Shown here in pieces: positions 18,153 to 28,108 of a stretch of 64,000 nt of DNA. This DNA comes from Palsa-506 sp963836355. GTDB taxonomy: Bacteria; Actinomycetota; Actinomycetes; Streptosporangiales; Streptosporangiaceae. The DNA lies in assembly GCA_963836355.1 (NCBI GenBank), contig CAWIJO010000002.1, positions 434,001-498,000 of the forward strand, given 5' to 3'. The notes beneath the pieces were generated by a model. That model had not been told where the DNA came from. It saw only the letters and a list, made by a program, of their open reading frames with translations, and did not search any database. Position 1 is the stretch's first letter; every line of letters starts with the position of its first letter. The position numbers and the translations under genes were made by a program.

Positions 18153-19082
18153 AGCTTCTCCGTCGAAATCCGGGCCACGATCGCTCGCCGCAGCGCACGG
18201 GTCTCGGCCAGCATCCATGACTGGTAGTCGTAGCCGGCCGGCATTGTCTCGTAAACGCCGACCACCGGGATTCCGTTCCGCCTCGCCGCGGTCACGAATG
18301 ACTGCGTGAGCGAGTCAGTCACCTGCTGGTTGTAGACGAAGACCCTTACCTGGTGGCGGGCGAAGAGGCTTTGCTGCAGCCACGTCCTGGGGCGCCGGAT
18401 CCACCCGTTCATGATCTCGGACTGGAAGCTGAACGGCGTCAGGTTTCTCATTCCGGCCGCTGCCAGCAGGTAGTTGCCTACTGGCTCCGTGGTGGCGACG
18501 GGGGTACCGGGGAAATCGGCTCGCAGCTGCGCCAGGGCCCGGTACCAGGGCCGCAGCGACGCCGCGAACGCGCGCTGGCGGGCCCGGAAGTACGCGGCGT
18601 GCGCGGGCTGCAGCGAGGCCAGGCCGACCGCCACCGCCCGGGCCACGGCCGGCATGGCGGACGGGGAGTACCAGAGGTGCGGATTCGGCGTGCTGTCCGG
18701 CAGCCCGAGAAGTCTCTGCACGATGATGACCTTGCGCGCCGGGGCTGGAGTGGCATCCTCGATCTTGTTCATGTAAGCGTCGTAGCCGATGCCGTTCTGG
18801 ACTACCAGCTGAGCGGTGCCGACGGCCCTGGCCACGCTCGGGCTTGCCTCGAACGTGTGCGGATCGGTGTTCGGGTTCCGCTCGACCGCGGTCGCCCGGA
18901 CGTACTTGCCGCCGAACTGGCTGATGACGTTGGCGTACTGGTTCTCCGCGCCGACCGCCACGATCACGTTCGCGCTGTCAGTCGTCACGGCTCGGCCCCT
19001 GCGCCGAGCAGGCCGTCAGCCCGACTACCGCCGCGGCGCAGGCCGCTGCCGCCGTTATCGCGCTGACCTGGCGAGCTGGCAC
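18149..19082 (-). pseudogene. zinc ABC transporter substrate-binding lipoprotein, frameshifted
   Basis: The mature domain is intact in one frame (ANVIVAVGAENQYANVISQF, PHLWYSPSAMPAVARAV, EPVGNYLLAAAGM, VYETMPAGYDYQSWMLAE) and matches ZnuA-like proteins. The signal peptide is in another frame: GTG 19082 starts VPARQVSAITAAAACAAAVV and ends GLTACSAQGPSRDD before a TGA at 18978-18980. LTAC is a lipobox. The two frames differ by one base near 18985. The only start in the mature frame (GTG 18988) gives a protein without a signal, which would stay in the cytoplasm. It is either a real frameshift or a one-base sequence error. Confidence 0.78.
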
Positions 19083-19144
19083 GGGCGTAGGCTCCGTTCA
19101 CGGCGATTGCTGCGCCAGGCGGGGCAGGCACAGCTTATTACAAA

Positions 19145-19159
19145 TGAAAACGATAATCA
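19145..19159 (-). promoter_or_regulatory. Zur-like operator of the zinc importer genes
   Basis: TGAAAACGATAATCA is an imperfect inverted repeat with arms TGAAAA and TGATTA (reverse complement), close to Zur/Fur-type boxes. It lies 63 bases upstream of the lipoprotein start, next to an AT-rich stretch (TAATAA on the minus strand) that could be a -10. A zinc uptake operon under Zur is the expected arrangement. Confidence 0.6.
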
Positions 19160-19369
19160 GTACAGCTACGGCCGTCAAGCCGTTCGGGTAACCGGGAGGG
19201 GGCACAGCCGCTGGCGAGGGCCCGCGCTGCCGCTGCCCGGTGCCAGGCCCGCGATCTTGCCCTCGGTAAAATCCTGGGCTTTGCCCGTCCTTGTGCGGGA
19301 ATGGCGTGCAGCGTAGGAAAGTAGTTGTGCTCGTGCCCTTTGTGGCCCGTTTCCCCGCCAGGAGGTCCA

Positions 19370-20485
19370 ATGTTCCCTAAGACAGGCCGGGTCAGGCTCG
19401 TCGCCGCGGCGGCAGCCGTGACCGTCACCGCATCGCTCGCCGTCGCGCTCACCGCGGCGGCCGGTGCAGCGGCGACCGGCGATCACGGTGGCGGGCAGCG
19501 GGCTCGGCTCGATCGCGCGTTCGTGATCGTGCTGGAAAACCATTCCAAGCAGAGCGTCATCGGCGACCCCAATACGCCCTTCATCTCGTCCCTGGCGCAG
19601 AAGTACGGCGAGGCCGCGAACTACTTCGGCGTGACGCACCCGAGCGAGCCGAACTACGTCGCCATGATCAGCGGCTCGAACTGGTTCATCAACAACGACA
19701 ACCCGGCCAACCGGTTCGACCACACCAACCTGGTCGACGAGCTTGCGGCGCACCACGTCAGCTGGGGCGCCTACCTGGAGGCGCTGCCGGCCGATCCGCT
19801 GGCCGACTTCGCGCCGTCGGCCGCCGACCCGCTGTACGCGTCCAAGCACAACCCGTTCGCCTTGTTTACCGACATCCGCAGCAACCCGGGCCGGGTCGCG
19901 GACATAAAGCCCTACACAGCGCTGGCCGGGGATTTGAACAGCAGGCACGCCCCGCGGTTCGTGTACGTCGTGCCGGACCAGTGCAACGACATGCACGGCG
20001 GCGTGAACCACGCGATCGCAGGGCATCCGGAAACGCCATGCCCGTTCAATAGCACCAACGATGACCCGAACGACGTGGCGCTGAAGCAGAAGGCGGACGC
20101 GTTCGTGCACGGCGCGGTAACCACGATCATGTCCAGCCGGGCCTGGACGCGGCACAGCGCGATCTTCATCGTGGCCGACGAGGGTGACTTCACCGGCAAC
20201 CCGGCCAACGGCGGCTGGGACTCCCCGGCCGGCTGCTGCGACTCCCCGGTGCTGCCCGCGGGCGACCCCGACATCAGCGCGACCTGGCCGGGCGGCGTAT
20301 ACGGCGGCGCGCTGGTGCCGGCGATCGTGATCGACCCGAGCGGGCCGCACCACTTCGTCAGCAACGTGCCCTACAACCACTACTCGCTGCTGCGCACCGT
20401 GGAGGATGCCTGGCACCTGGGCGAGCTCGGCTTCACCAGCGATCACGCGCAGGTCACCAGGATGAACGAGTTCCTCGGCCACTAA
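19370..20485 (+). CDS. secreted phosphoesterase (alkaline/acid phosphatase-like superfamily)
   Basis: 371 residues from ATG 19370, with AGGAGG upstream. Residues 8-35 form a signal peptide (LVAAAAAVTVTASLAVALTA). The core matches the phosphoesterase family that includes phospholipase C and acid phosphatases: FVIVLENHSKQS near residue 47, NYFGVTHPSEPNYVAMISGS, the metal-binding VADEGDFTGNP and a C-terminal NHYSLLRTVEDAW. The family hydrolyses phosphate mono- or diesters outside the cell. All key acidic and His motifs are visible. It is monocistronic, and the downstream DNA is an esterase remnant. Confidence 0.88.
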   Translation: MFPKTGRVRLVAAAAAVTVTASLAVALTAAAGAAATGDHGGGQRARLDRAFVIVLENHSKQSVIGDPNTPFISSLAQKYGEAANYFGVTHPSEPNYVAMISGSNWFINNDNPANRFDHTNLVDELAAHHVSWGAYLEALPADPLADFAPSAADPLYASKHNPFALFTDIRSNPGRVADIKPYTALAGDLNSRHAPRFVYVVPDQCNDMHGGVNHAIAGHPETPCPFNSTNDDPNDVALKQKADAFVHGAVTTIMSSRAWTRHSAIFIVADEGDFTGNPANGGWDSPAGCCDSPVLPAGDPDISATWPGGVYGGALVPAIVIDPSGPHHFVSNVPYNHYSLLRTVEDAWHLGELGFTSDHAQVTRMNEFLGH

Positions 20486-20589
20486 CGCACAGTCGCTGCG
20501 GCGCACCTTACGCCTTCGCCGGCCCGGGCCTGCCAGCCAGGCCCGGACCGGCCGCCGGTTCAGAACCGCCCGCGGCCCGCTGGACCGGC

Positions 20590-21115
20590 GTGCGGGCCGC
20601 CACCACGTTCGCTCCGCACTGCCCGCAGCAGGCATCCCCCTTCGGCGTGGCCAGCATGTCGGAGGACTGCCTGTACCTGAACGTATTTGCCCCGGCGGGT
20701 CGGCACCGACGCGATCTTCGCCTGCCCCGCGCTCAAGGTGGATCAGTCGGCTGCCAGGTTCGTGCCGACGTTCGGCTACGAGTTCAACGACTCCAGTGCG
20801 CCGCAGCGGTTCTTGCCGCCGGTCAGTTTTCCGTACGGGGCAGCGCACGCATCCGAGCTCCAGTACCTCTTCGGCCTGCCGACCGCCCCGATCCCGGCCA
20901 GCCTCACCGCGCCGCAGCAGCAGCTGGCAGCCAGCATGCAGCGCTACTGGTCGCACTTCGCCGCCCGGGGCTTCCCGTCCTCGGCAGGCCCGCCGCGGTG
21001 GCCAGGCTTCGGCAGCCACAGCCAGCAGATGCTCTCGCTGGTACCGCCGCGGCCGCGGATCGAGACGGACTTCGCCGCCGAGCATCACTGCGCGTTCTGG
21101 GCACTCGCCGGGTAG
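20590..21115 (+). pseudogene. type-B carboxylesterase with the middle deleted
   Basis: The first piece (to about 20698) reads FAPHCPQQASPFG and SEDCLYLNVFAPAG, the conserved early motif of type-B carboxylesterases. From about 20700 another frame gives TDAIFACPALKVDQSAARFV, FGYEFNDSSAP and the last 100 residues of the same family. The intervening 250-300 residues with the catalytic GESAG and acid are missing and the frame is shifted. There is no N-terminal signal. It is a relic. Confidence 0.72.
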
Positions 21116-21276
21116 CCGGCCTGGCGCTGGCAGCAACCACAACCGGCCAGACCAGCACCCGGCCGGACCAGCACCCGGCGAGGACAGCCGCCCCCGGCAC
21201 CTGTACCGGCTGATCACGGCCGGCCTGAAATTCGCCCGTCCGAGCAGGATGGCCTGCGGGCAGTGCTGGACAGCTG

Positions 21277-21763
21277 ATGGACGGTGACGCCCGCTCGTTC
21301 CGGATCGCGCTGGCCGCGGACGGCTACGTGAACCCGCCGCCCGGCGGCGTGGACGGGCTCACCGTTCTTGACCAGGCCGGCTGGGGGGGTCATATAGCTG
21401 CCCGATCCGGCCTACCCGGCGGAGATGACCAGCCGGATCCTGGCCGGCATCGCCGAGCAGGTACAGGAGTTCCACCGGCACCGCTACGACATCGTGCTGG
21501 TCGGCGGCGACGACGGCATCGTGGTGGCCCTCGGCGCGGCGGGGGTACCGCCGCCAGAGCAGATCATTCCGGCTAGCGCGGCGGAACTAAGCGAGTTCCT
21601 CCGCAGCAGGCCGGCCCCGCAGGCCATCCGCCCGCCCCGGCGGGCGGGCTATCGCGGCCGCTACAGCCGTCCGGGGATGAGGTCCAGGCCGCCGGTGGCA
21701 TCGGTGTCGACCCGCCACAGCGCGCCGGTCCGCTGCGATGCCTCGATGTCGGCCGGGCGATAG
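21277..21763 (+). pseudogene. conserved hypothetical protein, frameshifted
   Basis: The first frame starts MDGDARSFRIALAADGYVNP and runs to about base 21387, where seven G bases occur in a row. The sequence then continues in another frame (DPAYPAEMTSRILAGIAEQV, YDIVLVGGDDGIVVALGAAG). An in-frame TAG just upstream of that second piece is a second lesion. I do not recognise the family. The second piece looks like an alpha/beta Rossmann-like segment. The original 3' end is unclear, because an antisense remnant begins at 21661. Confidence 0.45.
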
Positions 21764-22088
21764 GCTTCGCCAGGTACAGCGGCAGGCCGCGGTCGAGGGC
21801 GGCGACGGCAGGACCGGCGTGGGCTAGCGGCGGCGTGCAGACCCACACCGCGTCGAGCGCGGCGGTGTCCAGCATGCTGGCCCAGTCGGTGAACACCTCG
21901 GCACCGGTCAGGCTGGCTACCGCTGCCGCCCGGGCCAGGTCGGTGTCGCAGACCGCGCTGACCGCGACGCCCTCACGGCGGGCCAGCCCCTCGGCATGCT
22001 GCCGCCCGATCCAGCCGGCCCCGATGAGGCCCGCCCTGATGATGCCCGGCTGGCCGGCCGAATCGCTGGGCAGGTCGGCGGAACTCAC
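21661..22088 (-). pseudogene. Gfo/Idh/MocA oxidoreductase remnant
   Basis: GTG 22088 overlaps the quinone reductase stop as GTGA. The first 110 residues are a good NAD(P)-binding domain: RAGLIGAGWIGRQHAEGLAR, VSAVCDTDLARAAAVASL and VWVCTPPLAHA. After YLAKPIAR the frame shifts and only the C-terminal tail (RVDTDATGGLDLIPGRL) remains in another frame. About 200 residues, including the substrate domain, are gone. It was originally a sugar or polyol dehydrogenase coupled to the upstream genes. Confidence 0.68.
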
Positions 22089-23050
22089 CCGAAGTCCAGC
22101 AGGACCTTGCCGGACTTGCCCGGCTGCACCAGGTAGTCGAACGCCGCGGCGGCCTCGGCGGCCGGGAACACCCGGTCGATCCTCGGTAGCGCCCGCCCGG
22201 CTGCCAGCAGCGGCAGGACCGACCTGGCGAACGCCTGCACGGCCGCTGCCTTCTCCTCCAGCGGCCTGGCCCGCAGCATCGTGCCGTACAGGCTGGCTCG
22301 CCTGCCCATCAAAGCGCGCAGCGAGATCGCGCCGTCCGAGCCGGCCGGGGTGCCGACGACCACGATCCGGCCCTTCACCGCGAGCACGCCGAAGTCGGCA
22401 GCCAGGTTCTGCGCGCCGATCAGTTCCAGCACCACGTCGGCACCGCCCAGGGCCGCGAGCTCGCCGGAGATCTTGTCCGGGCTGGCCACGATGACGCCGG
22501 CCGCGGCCAGCGCCCCCCCGGCACCGGGCGACCGGACGCTGGCGACTACCCGCGCCCCGGCGGCCAGGCCAAGCGCCACGGCGGCCGAGCCGACCGCCCC
22601 GTTGGCGCCGGTGACCAGCAGCACCTCGCCGAGTTCCAGCCGGCAGCGGGTGAAGACGGCGTCGTGCGCCGTGATGTAGGCCTCGGGCACCGCGGCCGCG
22701 ACGTCCTCGGCCAGGCCGTCCGGGACGGCCGCGAGGTGCCGCTCGTGCGCCACCACCCGGTCCGCCAGCCCGCCGCCGCCGACGATGCCGAACACCCGAT
22801 CCCCGGCCTGCCAGGCCCGGACCTCGCGGCCGGCCGCCTGGACCAGGCCGGCCACCTCCAGGCCGGGTATGTCGGCCGGAGCGCCCGGCGGCGGCGGGTA
22901 ATGACCCGCCCGCTGCGCCACATCGGCCCAGTTGACGCCGGCGAAGCGGGCCGCGATCAGCACCTCGTGGTCGCCCGGGACCGGATCCGGGCGTTCGGCG
23001 AACCGGACGACCTCGTTGCCGCCGGCCCCGCTGAACGTCACTGCTCTCAC
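22085..23050 (-). CDS. NADPH:quinone reductase-like zinc-independent MDR oxidoreductase
   Basis: 321 residues. N-terminal GroES-like domain: DHEVLIAARFAGVNWADVAQ, with GLEVAGLVQAAG. Rossmann domain: LLVTGANGAVGSAAVALGLA near residue 145. The Cys/His zinc ligands of alcohol dehydrogenases are absent, as in the quinone oxidoreductase branch. It reduces quinones or enones with NADPH. The start at 23050 overlaps the end of the upstream isomerase remnant, and the stop overlaps the downstream Gfo/Idh/MocA remnant as GTGA, so it is the only intact member of a three-gene operon. Confidence 0.88.
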   Translation of the reverse strand: MRAVTFSGAGGNEVVRFAERPDPVPGDHEVLIAARFAGVNWADVAQRAGHYPPPPGAPADIPGLEVAGLVQAAGREVRAWQAGDRVFGIVGGGGLADRVVAHERHLAAVPDGLAEDVAAAVPEAYITAHDAVFTRCRLELGEVLLVTGANGAVGSAAVALGLAAGARVVASVRSPGAGGALAAAGVIVASPDKISGELAALGGADVVLELIGAQNLAADFGVLAVKGRIVVVGTPAGSDGAISLRALMGRRASLYGTMLRARPLEEKAAAVQAFARSVLPLLAAGRALPRIDRVFPAAEAAAAFDYLVQPGKSGKVLLDFG

Positions 23051-23950
23051 CCGCAGTCACCTTCCGTCCATGGTGCTGACCTGCTGGTATCCATGAGCTG
23101 GAGCAGCGCAGTCACGTCAGCGGCTAGCCGGGCCGCCAGGCCGTCCTCGCCGGGGCGGCCGGCCGCCAGCGCGTCCTCGCCGGGAAGCCCGGCCATCCCG
23201 CTCAGGCGGCCGATCACTAGCCAGCCGCGGTAGCTTGCCGAGGCCAGCGTCGTGAGCACATCGGGCCAGCATACGACGCCCTCGCCGGGCGCCCTTGGCC
23301 CAGTCCCAAGTTTGCCCGGCCCGCCGGAGGACCATGTCCCGGACGCCGACGTGCTGCAGGTAAGGGCCGAGCGCGGCGACCGCGAGCCCTGCCGCGACGT
23401 GGCCCTCGACCAGCATGGCGCCCGGGTCGTAGACGGCGCCGACGCGGTCCGGCGGGAGGGTCCCGGCGATGCGGCGGAACCACTCGGGGCCGGGGACCAG
23501 CGTGCCGGGCGCCAGCTCGACCAGCAGCCGGACGCCGGCGTCTTGCGCCTGGCCGGCGCGACCGGCGAGTAGGCCAGCCAGGCGGCTCAGCTCCGCGGCC
23601 AGGTCGCCGCCCGAGTACGGCGGCGCGGTCACCCGCAGCTGCGGTGCGCCCATCGCCACGGCCAGCTCCAGGAAGCGCCCAGTCACCGGCCGGGCCGCGG
23701 CCAGCCGCGCCGCGGACCGCCAGGCCGCGGACCGCCAGGCCGTGCGAGACGGTAAGCCGGCCGAGTCGTGCTGCCATGGCGGCCGGGGTGGCCGCGGGCA
23801 GGGCATCTGCCCGGCCGCCGCCAGTCACCCACTCCAGGCCGGCCAGGCCGGCCCCGGCGGCGAGCTCGCAAGTCCTGGCCGGGTCCAGCCCGGGCAGCGC
23901 TGAACTCAGCAGTCCCAGCGGGTGGCCCTGGCCACGGCGGGCAGGCGGGC
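23047..23950 (-). pseudogene. sugar phosphate isomerase/epimerase (TIM barrel), two frameshifts
   Basis: Three frames together give one xylose-isomerase-like barrel. The first is HPLGLLSSALPGLDPARTC to about 23740. The second is FLELAVAMGAPQLRVTAPPY, LLVELAPGTLVPGPEWFRRI, GAVYDPGAMLVEG, HVGVRDMVL to about 23270. The third is LTTLASASYRGWLVIGRLSG to the stop at 23047. The first frameshift coincides with a direct duplication of 15 bases (GCGGACCGCCAGGCC) around 23717-23750. The metal-binding Glu/Asp/His residues appear preserved, so the decay is recent. It overlaps the start of the quinone reductase. Confidence 0.65.
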
Positions 23951-23959
23951 CGGCCCGAA

Positions 23960-24535
23960 GTCCCCGTTTCAGATGATCTTTACGGTCGTCAGCGGGGCTG
24001 GCATGCACCTGCGGTTGACCGGAACGGCCCGGCGCCGGATCCCACTCGTGGTGGTGCGCGAGCCACCAGCGGGCAATGTCGGCCCGGCGCATGAAGCGCA
24101 CGTCCGGCCTGGCCGCCGCGTACTCGACGAAGTCGCGGATCGCGCTGGCCCGGCTGGCCTGGCCGCTCCAGCGCTCGTGCAGGCCGACGGTCATCATCCG
24201 GGCGCCGTGGCCGTCTGCCGCCTCTGCGCACAGGTACTCGACCGCGGCGCGCAGGCTCTCGAAGAAGTCGTTCGATTGCGTCGATCCGGCGGCGCAGGTC
24301 GTCCCGCTCCTCATCGACGGTCATTCCCGAATTCTCGGCCCACCGGTAGCCGTGCCCGAGCACATCGTGGCCGGCCTCGGCGATCCACCCGCCGACTTCC
24401 GGGTTGCGCTCCAGGCCGCGGCCGCAGGCGCCGATCGTGACCGGCACCTGATGGCTGTCGAACAGCCTGGCCAGCCGCCAGATCCCGGCGCGGCTGCCGA
24501 ACTCGAAATGCGTCTCGGTGCCGATTATGCACGGC
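23960..24535 (-). pseudogene. polysaccharide deacetylase (allantoinase/PuuE-like), deleted and frameshifted
   Basis: The first frame (24535 to about 24300) has the early part of a NodB-like fold: ETHFEFGSRAGIWRLARLFD, TIGACGRGLERNPEVGGWI, AEAGHDVLGHGYRWAENS. The second frame continues with SNDFFESLRAAVEYLCAEA, RMMTVGLHERWSGQASRAS and RRADIARWWLAHH, the C-terminus of PuuE-type deacetylases. Roughly 90 residues between them are missing. Genes of this type act in purine or amide degradation. It is back to back with pgm. Confidence 0.65.
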
Positions 24536-24565
24536 TGCCGGCACCGTGCATGCCAGGATGACGGC

Positions 24566-26203
24566 ATGATGAGTCCGCGTGCGGGACAGCCCGCTGCCGC
24601 TGAGGATCTCGTGGATATCGCGAAGCTGGTCACCGCCTATTTCGCAGTGCACCCGGACCCTGGCGACGCCGCCCAGCAGGTGTCGTTCGGCACCTCGGGT
24701 CACCGCGGGTCCGCGCTGACGGCGACGTTCAACGAAGACCACATCGTCGCCGCCACCCAGGCGATCTGCGAGCACCGGGCCGCCCGCGGCATCGACGGGC
24801 CGCTGTACCTGGGCGCCGACACGCACGCGCTTTCCGAGCCGGCCCAGGTCAGCGCGGTCGAGGTGCTCGCGGCCAACCACGTCCGGGTGCTGCTGGACGC
24901 CCGTGGCGGGTATACCCCGACTCCGGCGGTGTCCAGGGCAATCCTGGTGCACAACGCATCGGGGACCGGGTCCCGCGCCGACGGGATCGTGGTCACGCCG
25001 TCGCATAACCCGCCATCGGACGGCGGCTTCAAGTACAACCCGCCGGATGGCGGGCCGGCTGGCACGGACATCACCCGCGAAATCCAGGACCGGGCGAACG
25101 CCCTGCTCTCCGGCGGCCTCACCGGCGTGCGCCGGATTCCGTACGCGCGCGCGATGGCGGCGGACGCCGTGGGCCGGTTCGACTTCCTCGACGCTTATGT
25201 GGCAGCCCTGGAGCAGGTAGTCGACCTCGCCGCGGTCAGGTCCGCCGGGGTGCGCATCGGCGCCGACCCGCTCGGCGGGGCAAGTGTCGGCTACTGGGGC
25301 GAGATCGGCGCGCGCTACGGCCTGGATCTCACCGTCGTCAACCCGGCAGTGGACGCCACGTTCAGCTTCATGACCCTGGACTGGGATGGCAAGATCCGCA
25401 TGGACTGCTCGTCGCCGTCCGCGATGGCGAGCCTGATCGCCCGCCAGCACGAGTTCACGATCGCGACCGGGAACGACACCGACGCCGACCGGCACGGCAT
25501 CGTCACGCCCGACGGGGGCCTGCTCAACCCCAACCATTACCTCGCCGTCGCCATCGATTACCTTTACCGGCACCGGGACGGCTGGCCGGCCTCGGCCGCG
25601 GTCGGCAAGACCCTGGTCAGCTCGTCGATGATCGACCGGGTAGCCGACGGGCTTGGCCGGCAGCTGCTGGAGGTGCCGGTAGGTTTCAAGTGGTTCGTGC
25701 CAGGGCTGCTGGATGGATCGGTCGCCTTCGGCGGCGAGGAGAGCGCCGGCGCGTCGTTCCTGCAGCGGGACGGGTCTGCGTGGACAACCGACAAGGACGG
25801 GATCATCCTCGCCCTCCTTGCCGCGGAGATCACGGCCGTGACCCGGCGCTCGCCGTCGGAGCTGTACCGCGACCTCACCGCCCGATACGGAGAACCCGCC
25901 TACGCGCGCATCGACACGGCCGCCAGCCGGGCGCAGAAGGCAGCACTGGCCAGGCTATCCCCGGAGCAGGTCACCGCCAGCGAGCTGGCCGGGGAGAAGA
26001 TCACCGCCGCGCTGACCACAGCGCCTGGCAATGGCGCCCCGATCGGCGGGCTCAAGGTTATCAGCGCATCCGGCTGGTTCGCCGCCCGGCCGTCCGGCAC
26101 CGAGGACGTCTACAAGCTCTACGCCGAGTCCTTCCGAGGCCCCGATCACCTGGCCGAGATCCAGCAGGAGGCGCAAGCGATCATCGCGGCAGCCCTCGGC
26201 TGA
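24566..26203 (+). CDS. pgm: phosphoglucomutase (alpha-D-glucose phosphate-specific)
   Basis: 545 residues from ATG 24566, the family's usual length. QQVSFGTSGHRGSALTATFN is the N-terminal substrate loop. TPSHNPPSDGGFKYN near residue 145 carries the phosphoserine. The metal-binding loop is GNDTDADRHGI. GFKWFVPGLLDGSVAFGGEE is the sugar-binding loop and ARPSGTEDVYKLYAESF the phosphate-binding end. It interconverts glucose 1-phosphate and glucose 6-phosphate for glycogen, trehalose and cell-wall synthesis. It appears intact and monocistronic. The start is preceded by a weak AGGATG; another ATG directly follows. Confidence 0.95.
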   Translation: MMSPRAGQPAAAEDLVDIAKLVTAYFAVHPDPGDAAQQVSFGTSGHRGSALTATFNEDHIVAATQAICEHRAARGIDGPLYLGADTHALSEPAQVSAVEVLAANHVRVLLDARGGYTPTPAVSRAILVHNASGTGSRADGIVVTPSHNPPSDGGFKYNPPDGGPAGTDITREIQDRANALLSGGLTGVRRIPYARAMAADAVGRFDFLDAYVAALEQVVDLAAVRSAGVRIGADPLGGASVGYWGEIGARYGLDLTVVNPAVDATFSFMTLDWDGKIRMDCSSPSAMASLIARQHEFTIATGNDTDADRHGIVTPDGGLLNPNHYLAVAIDYLYRHRDGWPASAAVGKTLVSSSMIDRVADGLGRQLLEVPVGFKWFVPGLLDGSVAFGGEESAGASFLQRDGSAWTTDKDGIILALLAAEITAVTRRSPSELYRDLTARYGEPAYARIDTAASRAQKAALARLSPEQVTASELAGEKITAALTTAPGNGAPIGGLKVISASGWFAARPSGTEDVYKLYAESFRGPDHLAEIQQEAQAIIAAALG

Positions 26204-26208
26204 GGTGG

Positions 26209-26589
26209 CTATCTGAGGCCGGCGGCATCCCCGACCCTGGCGCGGTCCTCGGGACGCATCCCGGCAGCGCAGCCAGCGGTCAGCGCCAGTTGCCTATCGA
26301 GCGCAGTGATGACCGTCTCCCGGCCGCTGCCGAGCATGCAGGCGGCGCGCAGCATGCGCTGCGTGCGCGCGATCGTCATCAGTACCTGGGGATGCGCGGC
26401 TGCGTACAGCCTCAGCTGGTCGAATGCATGCCCGATGTACTCGGCGTGATCAAGGTCAAACGGCGTGAGGAGGGTGCGCCCGGCGGTGTCGCGCACCGAT
26501 TGCGCGGGAATATCGGCCAGCACCGTGGGACGCATGATCGATCCGATGCGCAGGACGACCTCGATCGCGGTGGTGGGGTCGTTGCGACG
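26209..26589 (-). pseudogene. C-terminal remnant of a DUF2254 membrane protein
   Basis: The frame reads NDPTTAIEVVLRIGSIMRP, LTPFDLDHAEYIGHAFDQLR, then LMTIARTQRMLRAA and MRPEDRARVGDAAGLR to the stop. This is the cytoplasmic C-terminus of DUF2254 proteins. The membrane helices and more than half of the protein are missing. It joins directly to the truncated BNR gene at about 26587, so one deletion fused the two. Confidence 0.62.
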
Positions 26590-27809
26590 TAGATGGCATT
26601 GCCGTGCAGGGCGATCGTCGGGAATTCGGCGGCACGCATGTACCGGCCGGGCCCGAGGAACAGCAGCTCATCGGGGAACGCCTGGGTGACGTTGGCGATC
26701 TTCACGCCGCGCCCGAACGTCTTGCCGCCGTCGGTGGACCGGAAGATCGACTCCGACAGGCGCACCGGGGTCGTGCCGGTGCATTTCGGGTCGGTGACGG
26801 CGATCTTCTCGGCAGCCACATAAAGCGTGCCGTGCTGGCGGTCAACGATCGGCAGCGCACCGAGGTATTGCTGGAAGGAGCACCCGGTCCTGGGAATGTT
26901 GAACTTGTCGGCATAGACCACGTGCCAGGTCGCGCCGCCGTCGGTGGAATGAGCGACCGGCAGGCCGCTGAAGAACTTGCCGGTAACGGAATCGAGCGAG
27001 AAGTCATCCCAGGAGGCGTAGATGTCATCACGCCGCTTCACCACTGGGTCCGGGCCGGATGCAACGGAATCCTTGTCGGCGTTGTAGAAAATGCTGGACG
27101 GCGGGCGGAACACCGGCACCGGGCTGCCCCAGGTCTTGCCTCCATCGGCTGACCTGGCGACCGCGACGTCCAGGTTGCCGTTAAAGAAGTCAAGGGCGAG
27201 CGTCGAGTAGTACATGGCGCCCGCGCGATCGCTCGTCATCCACGGGTCCCCGAAGTTCACGAACTCCGGGGTGTCGGGAAGATCTCCGCCGTCGGTGAAG
27301 CTCTTGCCGCCGTCCGCTGAGTACGAATAGCCCGTCAGGTTGCTGCCCGCGGTGAGGGCCAGTCCCGTCTGCTGGCTGTCGTTGTAGCCGACCGCGACGT
27401 TCGAGCCGGCCACCGCGATGGTCGTCTCGCTCTGCGTGGTCTGGTCGACTTGATGGGTGTCCAGCGACGGGTCATTGACCAGGACGTTGGCCAACCCCGC
27501 GGTCCGTGGCGCGGGTGGTGCCGCACCGCCGCTGGCGAGCCTGGACGAGTGGGGCGGCAGCGTCCCGGCGGTGAACTGCTTGTTGCCCGTCGCCATCATG
27601 CGCAGGGCGGCCTGCGCCGGTGCGGTCATCAGCTGCGCCGCCTTGGTCTTCAGGATGTGCTGCGCGAACCGCTGCCGGTTGACGTTCGGGCCGGTGCCCG
27701 ACGGGCTGGCTAACGCGGCGGTTACCGCAGTGCCCGTCACTGCCAGCGCAACAACCAGGATGGAAAGCGTAGCGCTGATGCGGCGACGGCCCAGGATCCA
27801 GTGCACCAT
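26585..27809 (-). pseudogene. secreted BNR/sialidase-like repeat protein, 3' truncated
   Basis: ATG 27809 has GAGGAG 8 bases upstream. Signal peptide: LSILVVALAVTGTAVTAALA. About 400 residues follow with Asp-box repeats SADGGKSF, SADGGKTW, STDGGATW and STDGGKTF spaced as in beta-propeller exo-sialidase-like proteins. After GNAIYVATT (base 26587) homology ends and the frame runs on over the DUF2254 remnant as nonsense until 26412. The last propeller blades are missing. The product could still be secreted, but a closed propeller is unlikely. Enzymatic role unknown. Confidence 0.68.
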
Positions 27810-28108
27810 TCGTCTCACTCCTCATGCCCTCGGAGATCTCGGTAACGAGATCCATCGCGGAGGAGGCCGGGGCCAGCCTGCGACCGGGCCGACCCCGGCA
27901 GACGCGCCGCTTCCTGGATGCACCGCTCAGGTAGAGAGAAGCTGGTCCGACGGGATCTACGCAAACCCCGTTAAGAGCTGAAGTGTGTCACACATCGCCA
28001 TCGCCGGTCGCTAACCCGCGGACTGGGCAAGCGTCACCTGACGCGGCACTAGACTTGAGCTATTCGTTTTCTTGGACCGTTCGCGTTTCTTATTGTAAAT
28101 TTGGCGCC

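Noticed and set aside
19175..21217. 680-codon open frame on the minus strand
   Set aside because: It is antisense to the well-supported phosphoesterase and the esterase remnant and has no recognisable domain.
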